Shown: positions 20,411-29,168 of the stretch, in pieces
Layout: each line of letters opens with the position of its first letter
How positions within the stretch are numbered: the first letter of the stretch is position 1
DNA from: a virus
Strand: one strand, 5' to 3'
IMG/VR virus record: IMGVR_UViG_3300017605_000570
Span: 1 to 57,338 of that record
Length of the DNA: 57,338 nt
The notes under the pieces: model-generated
Database searches by the model: none
What the model saw: the letters and a program-made list of their open reading frames with translations, nothing else
What the model was told of the DNA's origin: nothing
Made by a program: the position numbers and the translations under genes

Positions 20411-21223
20411 ATGGCAGATCGGCGGACCATCGGCCGCGCGATCGGTTTTGCCCGTGCCTACGTCGGTCCGACCTACCGCGTGACCAATCCCGCGGTGCTG
20501 CAAGGTCTCGGCTACGAAAACGGCCTCGGGGCAACCGATCGCGCGGCGGTGCAGGCCTTGCTGGCCAACAAGCCAACGGGCCTAACGGGCATCGAGCTTC
20601 AGAACGCGATGCGCATCGCCGACGCGCTGCGCAAGGGCGGCAACCAGCCGTTCCAGATCCACGTGCAGGTCGACCTGGTCGCGCTGCAGAAGGCGCTCAA
20701 AGACATCGACATCCAGGGCACCGCCGGCGGCGTCGGGCTCTACCGCGCTCTCAACCGCACCGCCGACCGGGTGCGGACCTACCTCAAGCGCAAGCTGCAG
20801 ATCTGGGTAGGAACGAACAACCAGAAGGGGCCGTCGGACGCGCTGATGGTGCGCCACGCGGGGCCTGGCCACCTCGAGAGCCAGGTGATCGTCAAGGACA
20901 AGTACCCGTCAATCACGGCGGCGAACTTCGGCGCCACCTGGAACCGATCGATGCCTGGCGTGCAGCACCGAGCCTGGGGGCGGGTGCAGATCGCAACGGG
21001 CGCCTTCATGATCCCGGGCCGCAAGCCGGCGTTTCACCGCGTCGGCAAAGACCGATACCCGATCAAGCCGGTGTACGGCCCGAACTACGCGCGCGAGGTC
21101 GAGCGGCACGAGAAGGAGGTGCGCGCCACCGTTGAGGACATGGTGAAAACCGATTTCGTCGCTCGCGCGCGGCACGAGATCGAGCGAGAGGTTGCGCGTG
21201 TGAAAGCGAAGCATCGACTTTAG
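20411..21223 (+). CDS. Tail-completion-like (minor tail protein Z-like) protein
   Basis: 270 residues. After a variable N-terminus, ALNRTADRVRTYLKRKL (about 116-132) and a C-terminal GAFMIPGRKPAFHRVGKDRY with GPNYAREVER recall the minor tail protein Z/HK97 gp10 family that completes the tail end. Placed before terminase, which is unusual; the call is therefore tentative. Confidence 0.5.
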   Translation: MADRRTIGRAIGFARAYVGPTYRVTNPAVLQGLGYENGLGATDRAAVQALLANKPTGLTGIELQNAMRIADALRKGGNQPFQIHVQVDLVALQKALKDIDIQGTAGGVGLYRALNRTADRVRTYLKRKLQIWVGTNNQKGPSDALMVRHAGPGHLESQVIVKDKYPSITAANFGATWNRSMPGVQHRAWGRVQIATGAFMIPGRKPAFHRVGKDRYPIKPVYGPNYAREVERHEKEVRATVEDMVKTDFVARARHEIEREVARVKAKHRL

Positions 21224-21231
21224 GGGGCAAA

Positions 21232-22338
21232 ATGACAGCTTGGACCCCGCCGAAAGGCGGCATGGACGCAAAGCAGCTGGCCACGCGCATGGGGACGCTG
21301 AAGCTCCCGACGATGCGCATGGATCAGATCACGCCTTACGAGAACAACCCGCGCAAGCGGACGGCCGAGGCGATCAAAAAGCTGGCCGATACGATCTCGA
21401 TGGTCGGCTTTAACGTGCCGATCGGCGTCGACGAGAAGGGTGTGATCCTCTACGGGCACGGCCGGCGCATGGCCGCCGAGCTCATCGGCCTCAAGATCGT
21501 GCCGACGCTGGTGATCCCGGGGCTCACCGAAGCGCAGAAGACCGCGTTCCGGATCTCGGACAACCGCGCCAGCGAAGAATCCGAGTGGGACAACACCAAA
21601 CTGCGCGAGGAGCTCGCCGAGCTCGCCAAGGGGCTCGAGGGCAGCGAGGCACTGCTGGCGGCGACGGCCTTCGACCTCGAGGACCTGTCGAAATGGGGCG
21701 ATGAGCTCGGCTTGACGCTGCCGGGCGAGGTCGAAACCCCGAATTTGGAGGCCAAAAAGCCCCAAAAACCGGAGAAAACGGGCTCTGAGGAGCCTAAAAA
21801 GACCCCAAAAAGGGCCTTCCTGACGAGCATTTTCGACACCGGCGGCGACGTCGAGGCGCTCTGCAAACAGCTGCTCGAGATGGGCTCGCCGCCCGATGGA
21901 GCGGTGTTTTCGCCGTTCGCGATGCTTGCGGAGGCCCAAAACGCTGCAGCGGCCTTGAAACGGCGGCTCTATGCCGGCCCGATCGACCCGGCGCAGGCCG
22001 ATCTGGTCTTCGACATGGCGCTGGCGTTCCCGACGGCGCCGTCGATCGACACGTTCCAGGCCTGGTCGGCCGACTACGAGGGCCGGATCACCCAGACGAT
22101 CGCGCGGCTGAAGCCCGGCGGCATGGTCGCGCTGCTGATCGGCGACGTCAGACGCGCCGACGGCGCCTATCTCGGGTTGCCGTGGCTCACGGTCGAGTTT
22201 TTCCTGCGCGCCGGCGCGACTCTCTCGGAGTCAGCGGTCTACGTGATGCCGACGGGCGACGTTTCTGAGGTCCCGCCGGCGGGCCAGCTACTGCTGGCGC
22301 ACGCGAATCTGCTGATATTCCGTAAACCGGGATCCTGA
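21232..22338 (+). CDS. ParB-like protein fused to methyltransferase-like domain
   Basis: 368 residues. Residues about 28-105 form a ParB N-terminal domain (ITPYENNPRKRT, then GHGRRMAAELIGL). A charged linker follows (about 165-195). The C-terminal half (about 255-365: IARLKPGGMVALLIGDVRRA, GLPWLTVEFFLRAG, HANLLIFRKP) has the layout of the C-terminal half of a DNA adenine/cytosine methyltransferase, but no DPPY/NPPY motif IV is visible, so this part may be inactive. Confidence 0.65.
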   Translation: MTAWTPPKGGMDAKQLATRMGTLKLPTMRMDQITPYENNPRKRTAEAIKKLADTISMVGFNVPIGVDEKGVILYGHGRRMAAELIGLKIVPTLVIPGLTEAQKTAFRISDNRASEESEWDNTKLREELAELAKGLEGSEALLAATAFDLEDLSKWGDELGLTLPGEVETPNLEAKKPQKPEKTGSEEPKKTPKRAFLTSIFDTGGDVEALCKQLLEMGSPPDGAVFSPFAMLAEAQNAAAALKRRLYAGPIDPAQADLVFDMALAFPTAPSIDTFQAWSADYEGRITQTIARLKPGGMVALLIGDVRRADGAYLGLPWLTVEFFLRAGATLSESAVYVMPTGDVSEVPPAGQLLLAHANLLIFRKPGS

Positions 22339-22345
22339 AAGCAGA

Positions 22346-22433
22346 ACGGGCACCCGCGAGGGTGCCCGTCCTGGTCGCTGATGGATCCTTGAGCTCGGAT
22401 CCACCACTGATGCGCCGGAGGTGAGCCGGCGCA
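22346..22433 (+). other. Hairpin-rich intergenic region before terminase
   Basis: Perfect hairpin ACGGGCACCC-GCGA-GGGTGCCCGT (22346-22369) and TGCGCCGG/CCGGCGCA (about 22411-22433) lie in the 150 bp between the ParB-like gene and the small terminase gene. No U-tract follows. In phages with GpA-type terminases, cos sites lie near here, so this is a weak candidate. Confidence 0.4.
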
Positions 22434-22488
22434 GGAAACTCGGCTAGTTACCTAGTTGCATGCGGCGCACTTTGCAAGGGGGCGAAGC

Positions 22489-23001
22489 GTGAGCGAACGG
22501 TTAACGCGCAAGGATCTGGCCGCACACTTCGACGTGTCGCCGCAGCGCATCGGCCAGCTGGTCAGCGACGGCCGGCTGAAAGAGGATCGCGGCACCATCG
22601 ACCTGGCCGAAGCGACGGCCGTCTTCGATGAGATGGATCCCGAATACAAGGCGCGCATCGCCGCCCAGAAGCAGGCGAAGACGCAGCAGGACAACGTCAC
22701 CAAGATCTTCAACACCGCTAGGGCGAGAAAGGAAGCTGCGAAGGCGCAGCAGGCCGAGCTCGACCTCAAGGTCAAGCAGAAGCGCTTCGTCGACCGCGCG
22801 CTGGTCGAGCAGCAGCATTATGCGGCTTACAAGCTCGCGCACACCAAGCTGACGATGATCCCGCGCCAGATGGCGCCGCAGCTGGCGATCGAAACAGACC
22901 CCGCAGCGATTGAGCAGGCGCTTTCGTCGGTGATCGACGCCGCAATCGCAGAGATCCGCAATGGCCTCGCCGAGCTCGGAACACCAGACACCGCCGCCTG
23001 A
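22489..23001 (+). CDS. terS: Terminase small subunit
   Basis: GTG start behind AAGGGGG. LTRKDLAAHFDVSPQRIGQL (about 5-24) is a winged HTH of the Nu1/MerR type, followed by a long coiled coil and a helical C-terminus (ALSSVIDAAIAEIRNGLAEL). It should bind the packaging site and recruit the large subunit. Overlaps the large subunit gene by 41 bases. Confidence 0.8.
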   Translation: MSERLTRKDLAAHFDVSPQRIGQLVSDGRLKEDRGTIDLAEATAVFDEMDPEYKARIAAQKQAKTQQDNVTKIFNTARARKEAAKAQQAELDLKVKQKRFVDRALVEQQHYAAYKLAHTKLTMIPRQMAPQLAIETDPAAIEQALSSVIDAAIAEIRNGLAELGTPDTAA

Positions 23002-24910
23002 CGACTTCGGGCCCGACACCGGCGTCATCAAAGGCGCCCTGCTCGGTCTCGAGGTGCCGCCGGCGATGACGCCCACGCAATGGGCCGCCGCGCATTGGGT
23101 GTTCTCTGGCGACGTCTCGGCGGAACCCGGATCCTACAATCCGCGCCGCGCGCCGTATCAGCCGGGCATGCTCGACAGCGTGATCGAGCCCGGCGTGAAC
23201 ATGGTCACCATGAAAACGAGCGCGCAGGTCGGCAAGACGACGACGCTCAACATCGTGATCGGCTACTGCGCCGATCGGCTGGCCGGCCCGATGATGCTGG
23301 TGCAGCCTACCAAGGACGTCGCCGAGGGCTTCAGCAAAGAGACGCTCGCCGCGGCCATCCGCGACGTGCCGATCATGGCCAGGATCTTTCCGGATCCGAA
23401 AAGCCGGGACGGCGACAACACGATCTTTCACAAGAAATTCCCCGGCGGATTCCTGGCGCTCGCCGGCGCCAACTCACCGATTCAGCTGCGGCGCCGCGCC
23501 ATCCGGTTCGGATTCGCCGACGAGCTCGATGCCTGGGACGGCAACGCTACGTCGGAAGGCGACCCGCTCAATTTGATGCGCAAACGTCTCACCACGTTTT
23601 GGGACGCGCGCCTGCTGGTCGCTTCGACGCCGCTCAAGAAGCATTCGTCGCGGATCTCGAGGCTTTACGAGGAGAGCGATCAGCGCAAATTCATGGTGCC
23701 GTGTCCCGAGTGCGGACATGCGCAGGTCCTCGAGTGGAAAACCAAGAAGGGCAAGGGCACCGAGGAAGGCTGGAAGCCGGAAAACATACTCTGGACGCCC
23801 GGGCAGCCGCACACCGCGCACTATGCGTGCGAGCAATGCGGCAGCCTCTGGAACGATGGCGAGCTCAAGCGCGCGGTGCGCGATGGTTTCTGGAAAGCAC
23901 ACGCGCCGTTCACCGGCCATGCCGGTTTCTGGCTCTGGGAGCTCTACAGCCCATGGAGCTCGCTCGAGAAGGTCGTCACGCTCTACGAGGAAGCAAAGCG
24001 CTTCCCCGATCGCCTCGAGGTTTTCGTCAACACGACGTTGGGACTCGAGTGGGAAGGCGAAGCGGTCGGCGCCGTCGAGGTCTCGACGCTGCTGGCCAGG
24101 CGCGAGGACGTCGATTTCAAGCGGGCGCGCGAGCTCAAGATCGAGCCCTACCTGCTGGTGCCTGAGCAGGCCGGGTTTCTGACGGCGGCCGTCGACTGCC
24201 AGCACAACCGCCTCGAGCTCCAAGTCATGGCCTGGGGCCTTTACGATGAGCGCTGGCTGCTGTCGCACGAGCCGATCCTCGGCGATCCGAACGGCGCGCA
24301 AGTATGGGCCAACCTCGAGGAGCTCCTCTGCCGCACCTACAAGCACGCGACGCTCGGACACGATTTGTGGATCGAGAGCGTGGCGCTCGATAGCGGCGGC
24401 TGGCACACGCAAAAGGTCTACGACTTTTGCGCTCGCAACCTGCTGATGGGCCGGCGCTGGTATCCGATCAAGGGCATCTCGGGCTTCGGCAAGCCGATCT
24501 GGAAGCGCAGCGAGTACACGGTGCGCAAGGGAGTCTCGCTGATCATGGTCGGCGTCGATGCCGCCAAGGTGCAGGTCTACAAATCGATCAACGTCGACCG
24601 TCCCGGTCCGAACTACCTGCATCTGCCGATGGAATGGAGCGAGGCCGGCGGGCGCAAGCACGGCATCGACCAGGCCGGGCTCGAGCGGCTCACCGCTGAA
24701 ACGCTGGTGCGCACCTCGACCAAGCAGGGTTTCGACAAGCAGGAATGGCACAAGCCGTCGGGCGCTCGTAACGAGGAGCTCGACTGCGCGGTCTACAACG
24801 CCGCCGCGCGCACGGCGATCAACATCGACATGAGCGCACGGCTCGACGTGCTGCAGAAGCCCCTGGTGCCGCAAATCGACGGCGCCGCGATCGCGAGGAT
24901 GTTCGCATGA
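22961..24910 (+). CDS. terL: Terminase large subunit (GpA family)
   Basis: 649 residues, typical for the lambda GpA family. Walker A SAQVGKTT at 87-94, Walker B-like IRFGFADELD at 181-190, zinc ribbon CPEC (248-251) and CEQC (290-293), and the nuclease domain starting near TAAVDCQHN (about 404-412). It translocates DNA into the procapsid and cuts it. Start overlaps the small subunit gene as is usual. Confidence 0.95.
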   Translation: MASPSSEHQTPPPDDFGPDTGVIKGALLGLEVPPAMTPTQWAAAHWVFSGDVSAEPGSYNPRRAPYQPGMLDSVIEPGVNMVTMKTSAQVGKTTTLNIVIGYCADRLAGPMMLVQPTKDVAEGFSKETLAAAIRDVPIMARIFPDPKSRDGDNTIFHKKFPGGFLALAGANSPIQLRRRAIRFGFADELDAWDGNATSEGDPLNLMRKRLTTFWDARLLVASTPLKKHSSRISRLYEESDQRKFMVPCPECGHAQVLEWKTKKGKGTEEGWKPENILWTPGQPHTAHYACEQCGSLWNDGELKRAVRDGFWKAHAPFTGHAGFWLWELYSPWSSLEKVVTLYEEAKRFPDRLEVFVNTTLGLEWEGEAVGAVEVSTLLARREDVDFKRARELKIEPYLLVPEQAGFLTAAVDCQHNRLELQVMAWGLYDERWLLSHEPILGDPNGAQVWANLEELLCRTYKHATLGHDLWIESVALDSGGWHTQKVYDFCARNLLMGRRWYPIKGISGFGKPIWKRSEYTVRKGVSLIMVGVDAAKVQVYKSINVDRPGPNYLHLPMEWSEAGGRKHGIDQAGLERLTAETLVRTSTKQGFDKQEWHKPSGARNEELDCAVYNAAARTAINIDMSARLDVLQKPLVPQIDGAAIARMFA

Positions 24911-25179
24911 GCCTCCAAGATTTCCAGGTCGACGTCGACGTGTGCGAGACGTGCCGCGAGCAGCTGGTCGCCCTGCTCAATGCGTATCAGAAGCTGATCG
25001 CCGGCCAGGCCAGGATCCGCGTGCGCTTCGATCGCCGCTGGACGGAGTATCACCCGGGATCCGCATCGCAGCTGAAGCAACTCTATTGCATGCTGTTCGA
25101 TGCTTGCCCCGATACGGCGGGGCTGCTCGATCTGCGACCGCGCCGCGGGCGAGGTCCCATGTACCTCAGAATCACGTAG
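24907..25179 (+). CDS. gpW-like head-tail joining protein, 90 aa
   Basis: ATGA overlap with terL. An N-terminal helical part (VCETCREQLVALLNAYQKLI) with two cysteines precedes a gpW-like core (RIRVRFDRRWTEYHPGS, then a helix and RRGRGPMYLRI). gpW sits at the neck between portal and tail. Length somewhat above lambda gpW because of the Cys-containing extension. Confidence 0.7.
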   Translation: MSLQDFQVDVDVCETCREQLVALLNAYQKLIAGQARIRVRFDRRWTEYHPGSASQLKQLYCMLFDACPDTAGLLDLRPRRGRGPMYLRIT

Positions 25180-25255
25180 CATCGCCTCTGCGATTGCCGG
25201 CCCGCAAAACCCGGAGGCGCCGCATGAAGTAGCCCGACCCTCTACCGTCAAGCAG

Positions 25256-25298
25256 AAAGCGCTCCCCATGCTTCCCCGGGGGGCGCTTTTCTCTTTTT
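25256..25298 (+). terminator. Intrinsic terminator
   Basis: AAAGCGCTCCCC paired with GGGGGGCGCTTTT, followed by CTCTTTTT, in the 140-bp gap between the gpW-like gene and the portal gene. Confidence 0.7.
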
Positions 25299-25320
25299 AG
25301 AAACCGATGGAGCTCAGAAG

Positions 25321-26949
25321 ATGGACGCTTACGCGAGGGATCCCTACGCATCGAGCTCACAGACGCGAGCCCTGTCGCTGTGGGCCCCGCGCCTGACCTC
25401 GGGAGAGTCCGAGTTCTCGAGGATCCGCGACCTGTCGACGGCGCGCGCGCGCGATCTGATCACTTCGTCGGCTTATGCGGCCAATGCGATCCGGATCCAC
25501 AAGGACAACGTCATTGGTCCGCGCTACACGCTGGCGCTACGGCCGCAAGCCGATCGTCTCGGCATCACCCCTGAGCAGGCGGTCGAGTGGACGCACCAGG
25601 TCGAGCAGGAATGGGAAGCCTACGCCAATTCGCCGACGTTCGATGCCGACGCGGCGAGAGTCCTGTCGTTCCCCTGGCTGCTGCATATGATTTACGAGTC
25701 ATTCCTGACCTCGGGCGACGGCCTGGCCGTGCTCAAGTACAAGGACGGCTACCCCGGCAGCTTCAAAACCTGCATGCAGGTCATCGAGCCTGAGCGGCTG
25801 AGCAATCCGGCCGACAAGGTGCAGTCGGTCAAGATCCGCAACGGCGTCGAGTTCGGTGAGGATGGCGAGCCCATCGCCTACCACATCCGCAAGATCCACC
25901 CGGCCGACGTCTACCTCGAGCTCCCTGGCCTCGACGCCATGACCTGGCTGCGCATCGAGCGCTCGACGGCCTGGGGCCGCCCGATCGTGCTGCACATGAT
26001 CGACCGCCGGCGGGCCGAGCTCCGGCGCGGCATCTCGAGCTTCGTTTCGGTGCTGCGCAACCTCAAGCTGCTCGACGAGTACGACGGCGCCGAGGTGGAG
26101 TCGGCAATCCTGCGCACCATGGTGGCGTCGGTGCTCAAGACCGAGCTCCCCGACACCGAAGCGGCCGACATCATGGGCGCCGCGCCGACGGCGGCGATCG
26201 CCGGCCAGGCCCACGTCCACCCCCGCGCCGCGGACGCGCAGAACTACCTCGCCGGCATCTCGAACTTCCGGCGCGAGCAGGGGATCACGATCAACGGGGC
26301 CCGGGTCATGCAGTTGCTGCCGGGCGAGGACCTCGAGCTCAAGCAGGCCCAAACCGACGGCGTGGCATTTGAGGCATTCCAGCACGCGATCGTCCGCAAG
26401 ATCGCGGCCGGCGCTGGAACCTCGGCCGAGAGCCTATCTCGAGACTTCGGGCAGATGAGCTATGCGTCGGCAATGGTCTCAATTGCCGACATATGGCGCT
26501 CGTTTTTGGTGCGGCGCGAGCAACTGAACCGCCAGGTTGCGATCCCCTTCGCAAGTGCGTGGTTGGAGGAGGCAGTCGACTCACACCGAGTCCCTTTACC
26601 CACAGGAAAATTCGGCTCAGCGGACGATTTGTTGCCGATGCGCAACGCTATTTGGGCCCGCTCGACCTTCATGTCCTGGGGCATGCCATCGCCGGACCCG
26701 TTGAAGAAGGTCCAGGCCCAGAAAGAGGCCATCATGGCGGGGCTGTCGACCCACCAGGAAGAAGCCTACGCCGACGGCCTCGACTACCGCGAGGTGCTCG
26801 GCCAGGCCTCAGCCGAGCGCAAACTGAAAGAGACGCTCGGGATCCCGCAGCTGGAAACCCTGCCGCCGGGACAGCCCGAGCGCCTCGTCGACGCCCAGAC
26901 CGAGCAAGCGCTGCGACCACCGCCGGCCAAGCCGGCGCCTTCTAAGTAG
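25321..26949 (+). CDS. Portal protein (lambda gpB family)
   Basis: 542 residues. N-terminal RDLITSSAYAANAIRIHKDN then NVIGPRYTLALRPQADRLGI, and later YKDGYPGSFKTCMQVIEPER, GQMSYASAMVSIADIWRSFL are typical of lambda-type portals (PF05136). The dodecameric ring is the DNA channel. C-terminal residues (LPPGQPERLVDAQTEQAL) lie after the fold. Start follows a purine-rich AGCTCAGAAG. Confidence 0.92.
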   Translation: MDAYARDPYASSSQTRALSLWAPRLTSGESEFSRIRDLSTARARDLITSSAYAANAIRIHKDNVIGPRYTLALRPQADRLGITPEQAVEWTHQVEQEWEAYANSPTFDADAARVLSFPWLLHMIYESFLTSGDGLAVLKYKDGYPGSFKTCMQVIEPERLSNPADKVQSVKIRNGVEFGEDGEPIAYHIRKIHPADVYLELPGLDAMTWLRIERSTAWGRPIVLHMIDRRRAELRRGISSFVSVLRNLKLLDEYDGAEVESAILRTMVASVLKTELPDTEAADIMGAAPTAAIAGQAHVHPRAADAQNYLAGISNFRREQGITINGARVMQLLPGEDLELKQAQTDGVAFEAFQHAIVRKIAAGAGTSAESLSRDFGQMSYASAMVSIADIWRSFLVRREQLNRQVAIPFASAWLEEAVDSHRVPLPTGKFGSADDLLPMRNAIWARSTFMSWGMPSPDPLKKVQAQKEAIMAGLSTHQEEAYADGLDYREVLGQASAERKLKETLGIPQLETLPPGQPERLVDAQTEQALRPPPAKPAPSK

Positions 26950-27102
26950 CGCCAGCGCTCACCCGAATGATGCCGCGTACGTGGCTGCCTTCCCCCGGGC
27001 GGCCTGGCATCCCGCGCGCCGGTGCTGGCCGTGCCCCCCTGGGCCCGCCGGCGCGCGGACCTTTCCAGATAGCGCCACGACTGCAACCTCCGAGGGATCC
27101 CA

Positions 27103-28347
27103 ATGGCTCGCCTTCAACTTCTGGCTGCGCGGCTGTTTCAGCAGCCGCTGCTGGTCACGCCGAACTACGCCAACGTCGTCACGTCAGTGCTGTCGGATCG
27201 GCTGGGCGTGCAGCCGGTGCTCGCATCGTCGGATCTGCCACCCGGCCGCGCCGCGCGCATGCCGCAGCTGACTCAGCACGGGATCATGGTCATCCCCGTG
27301 GTCGGCGGCCTGATGCACCGCGGCGATAGCCTCGACGCGGCGTCTGGCTCTGAGAGCTACACGAACCTGTCGAACCTGGTCGTCGCCGGCCTCGAGGATC
27401 CCGAATGCAAGGGGATCATGCTCGACGTCGACAGCCCCGGCGGCGAGGCCGGCGGCTGTTTCGAGTTCGCCGACATGATCCTCGAGGCCCGCGCGCATAA
27501 GCCGGTGTGGGGCCTGGCCAACGCGCAGGCCTGCTCGGCGGCCTACGCCATCCTCGCCAGCTGCACCAAGGCCTTCGCCACCCCCAGCGCGCACGTCGGC
27601 TCGATCGGCGTCGCCTGGCTGCACGTCGACATCGGCCAGGCTCTGAAAGAGCAGGGCATCGTGACGACCTGGCTCTACGCCGGCGCGCACAAAGTCGACG
27701 GCAATCAATTCGAGAAGCTCAGCAAGGAGGTCAAAGCCGAGTTCCAGGCGTCGATCGACGCGACCTATCAGCAGTTTGTCGAGGCCGTTGCCAAGCGGCG
27801 GCCCATGAGCGCGGAAGCAATTCGCGGCACAGAAGCGCGAGTCTATCGCGCCCAAGAGGCAGCCGATCTCAAGCTGATCGACGGCCTCAACACCTACCGG
27901 GGCGTCCTCGACGCCCTGGCGCAGTCGCTTGGCACCAAGAGCCAGGTCCTAGTCACCACCCCCAGAATGGAGACGACTGACATGACGACCATTACTGCCG
28001 AAGCACATGCCGCGGCCTTGGCCGAGGCGACCGAGGCGGGCCGCGTGCTCGGCCGGCAAGAGGCCTCACAGATCCTGTCGAGCGAGCATGCTGCCGGTCG
28101 CGAGAGCCTGGCCGCGGTGATGATCGCGGATCCCAGCATCAAGCCCGGCAGCGCGATCGCGATGTTGCAGAAGGCGCCGAAGGCAACCGCTGCAGCGCAG
28201 CCCGGTGTGATCGAGCGGGCCATGCTCAAGCACGAGAACAACCCGGCAGTCGGCGTCGGCTCCGACGGCCAGGACACAGAGCACGCGGCCCGCGAGGCTC
28301 GGCGCACCCAGCTGAAGACCATCGGCAAGAACGCCTCGCTGCGCTGA
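27103..28347 (+). CDS. Head maturation protease (S49/ClpP-like) with C-terminal scaffold
   Basis: 414 residues. Residues about 60-275 are an S49 (SppA-like) peptidase: DSPGGE (110-115), ACSAAY with the nucleophile Ser145, GSIGV (166-170) and the presumed general base Lys197. From about 294 the protein is low-complexity helical, a scaffold region; an internal ATG at 27982 behind GGAG could make it separately, as lambda C/Nu3 do. Confidence 0.9.
   Translation: MARLQLLAARLFQQPLLVTPNYANVVTSVLSDRLGVQPVLASSDLPPGRAARMPQLTQHGIMVIPVVGGLMHRGDSLDAASGSESYTNLSNLVVAGLEDPECKGIMLDVDSPGGEAGGCFEFADMILEARAHKPVWGLANAQACSAAYAILASCTKAFATPSAHVGSIGVAWLHVDIGQALKEQGIVTTWLYAGAHKVDGNQFEKLSKEVKAEFQASIDATYQQFVEAVAKRRPMSAEAIRGTEARVYRAQEAADLKLIDGLNTYRGVLDALAQSLGTKSQVLVTTPRMETTDMTTITAEAHAAALAEATEAGRVLGRQEASQILSSEHAAGRESLAAVMIADPSIKPGSAIAMLQKAPKATAAAQPGVIERAMLKHENNPAVGVGSDGQDTEHAAREARRTQLKTIGKNASLR
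27982..28347 (+). CDS. Nested scaffold protein (internal start, predicted)
   Basis: In-frame ATG inside the protease gene, 9 bases after GGAG. The 121-residue product (MTTITAEAHAAALAEATEAG at the start) is Ala/Glu-rich and helical like lambda Nu3 scaffold, which is encoded the same way. Not proven by sequence alone. Confidence 0.45.
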   Translation: MTTITAEAHAAALAEATEAGRVLGRQEASQILSSEHAAGRESLAAVMIADPSIKPGSAIAMLQKAPKATAAAQPGVIERAMLKHENNPAVGVGSDGQDTEHAAREARRTQLKTIGKNASLR

Positions 28348-28386
28348 AAACCCGGGCATCCACCCGGGTGTTTGCCCGGTTTTTTC
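28347..28386 (+). terminator. Intrinsic terminator
   Basis: CCCGGGCA...TGCCCGG hairpin with a long loop, followed by TTTTTT, directly after the protease/scaffold stop. Confidence 0.6.
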
Positions 28387-28412
28387 CCGCAAACTGAGAG
28401 GAACTCTCGACC

Positions 28413-29108
28413 ATGTCTCATCTTCCGCATCTGGCTGCCGGCGGCATCATCACCGGCTTTTCGCCTCAAGACGTCATCCTCGACGGCAAGGCGATCTCCT
28501 ACGAGCCGGCGGTCATCCTCACCGGCGCCGACGTCGTGCCCTGGTCGGTGCTCGGCCGGATCACCGTCGGCGCGGCCACCGCGGCGGTAAAGGGCGGCGG
28601 CAACACCGGCAACGGCACCTTCGTGATCGATGCCACCACGCCGACGCTCGATAAGGCCAAGGTCGGCGTCTACACGCTGCGCTGCATCCAGGTCATCGCT
28701 GCCAACAGCTATCTGTTCCGCCTGCTGGATCCGGATGGGATATCGCTGGGCGTCTACAATCTGACGGGCGCTGGCGCTTCGATCACCATCGCCGATGCCA
28801 TCAAGGGCGCGCTGACCGACGGCGGCACCGACTTCGTGGTCGGCGACGGCTTCGACATCACCGTCCCCGCCGGCTCGCTCAAGTACAAGCTGAGCGCAGC
28901 TGCGGCCCTCGACGGCAGCCAGGTGCCGTGCGCCATCAATCGCGAATACATCTTCTCGGCCTCGGCCGATAAGAATTGCCCGGTAATGGTCGAAGGCTAC
29001 TTCAACGAGGAGGCCTTGACCTACGGCGCCGGCCATACCGCCGACACCGTGCGCGTCGCCCTGCGCGCCGTGGGCATCCACCTGAAGAAAATGCGTTATT
29101 CCGGCTGA
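28413..29108 (+). CDS. Head decoration protein (lambda gpD family)
   Basis: 231 residues, twice lambda gpD: an N-terminal gpD-like core (SHLPHLAAGGIITGFSPQDV, then LTGADVVPWSVLGRITVG) and a C-terminal part with PVMVEGYFNEEALTYG that also looks beta-rich. gpD-type trimers stabilise the shell. Position just before the capsid gene fits. Confidence 0.85.
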   Translation: MSHLPHLAAGGIITGFSPQDVILDGKAISYEPAVILTGADVVPWSVLGRITVGAATAAVKGGGNTGNGTFVIDATTPTLDKAKVGVYTLRCIQVIAANSYLFRLLDPDGISLGVYNLTGAGASITIADAIKGALTDGGTDFVVGDGFDITVPAGSLKYKLSAAAALDGSQVPCAINREYIFSASADKNCPVMVEGYFNEEALTYGAGHTADTVRVALRAVGIHLKKMRYSG

Positions 29109-29168
29109 AGTATCGACGCCTGAATACTTCGCACTGCCCCAGCACTTCCATCAGAGGACGAAGCAAAC

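Noticed and set aside
22372-22450. Plus-strand hammerhead-like motif (CTGATG, hairpin, GGAAAC)
   Set aside because: A9 is missing, extra bases precede GAAA and no matching stem I/III with a UH site forms, so the core is not intact.
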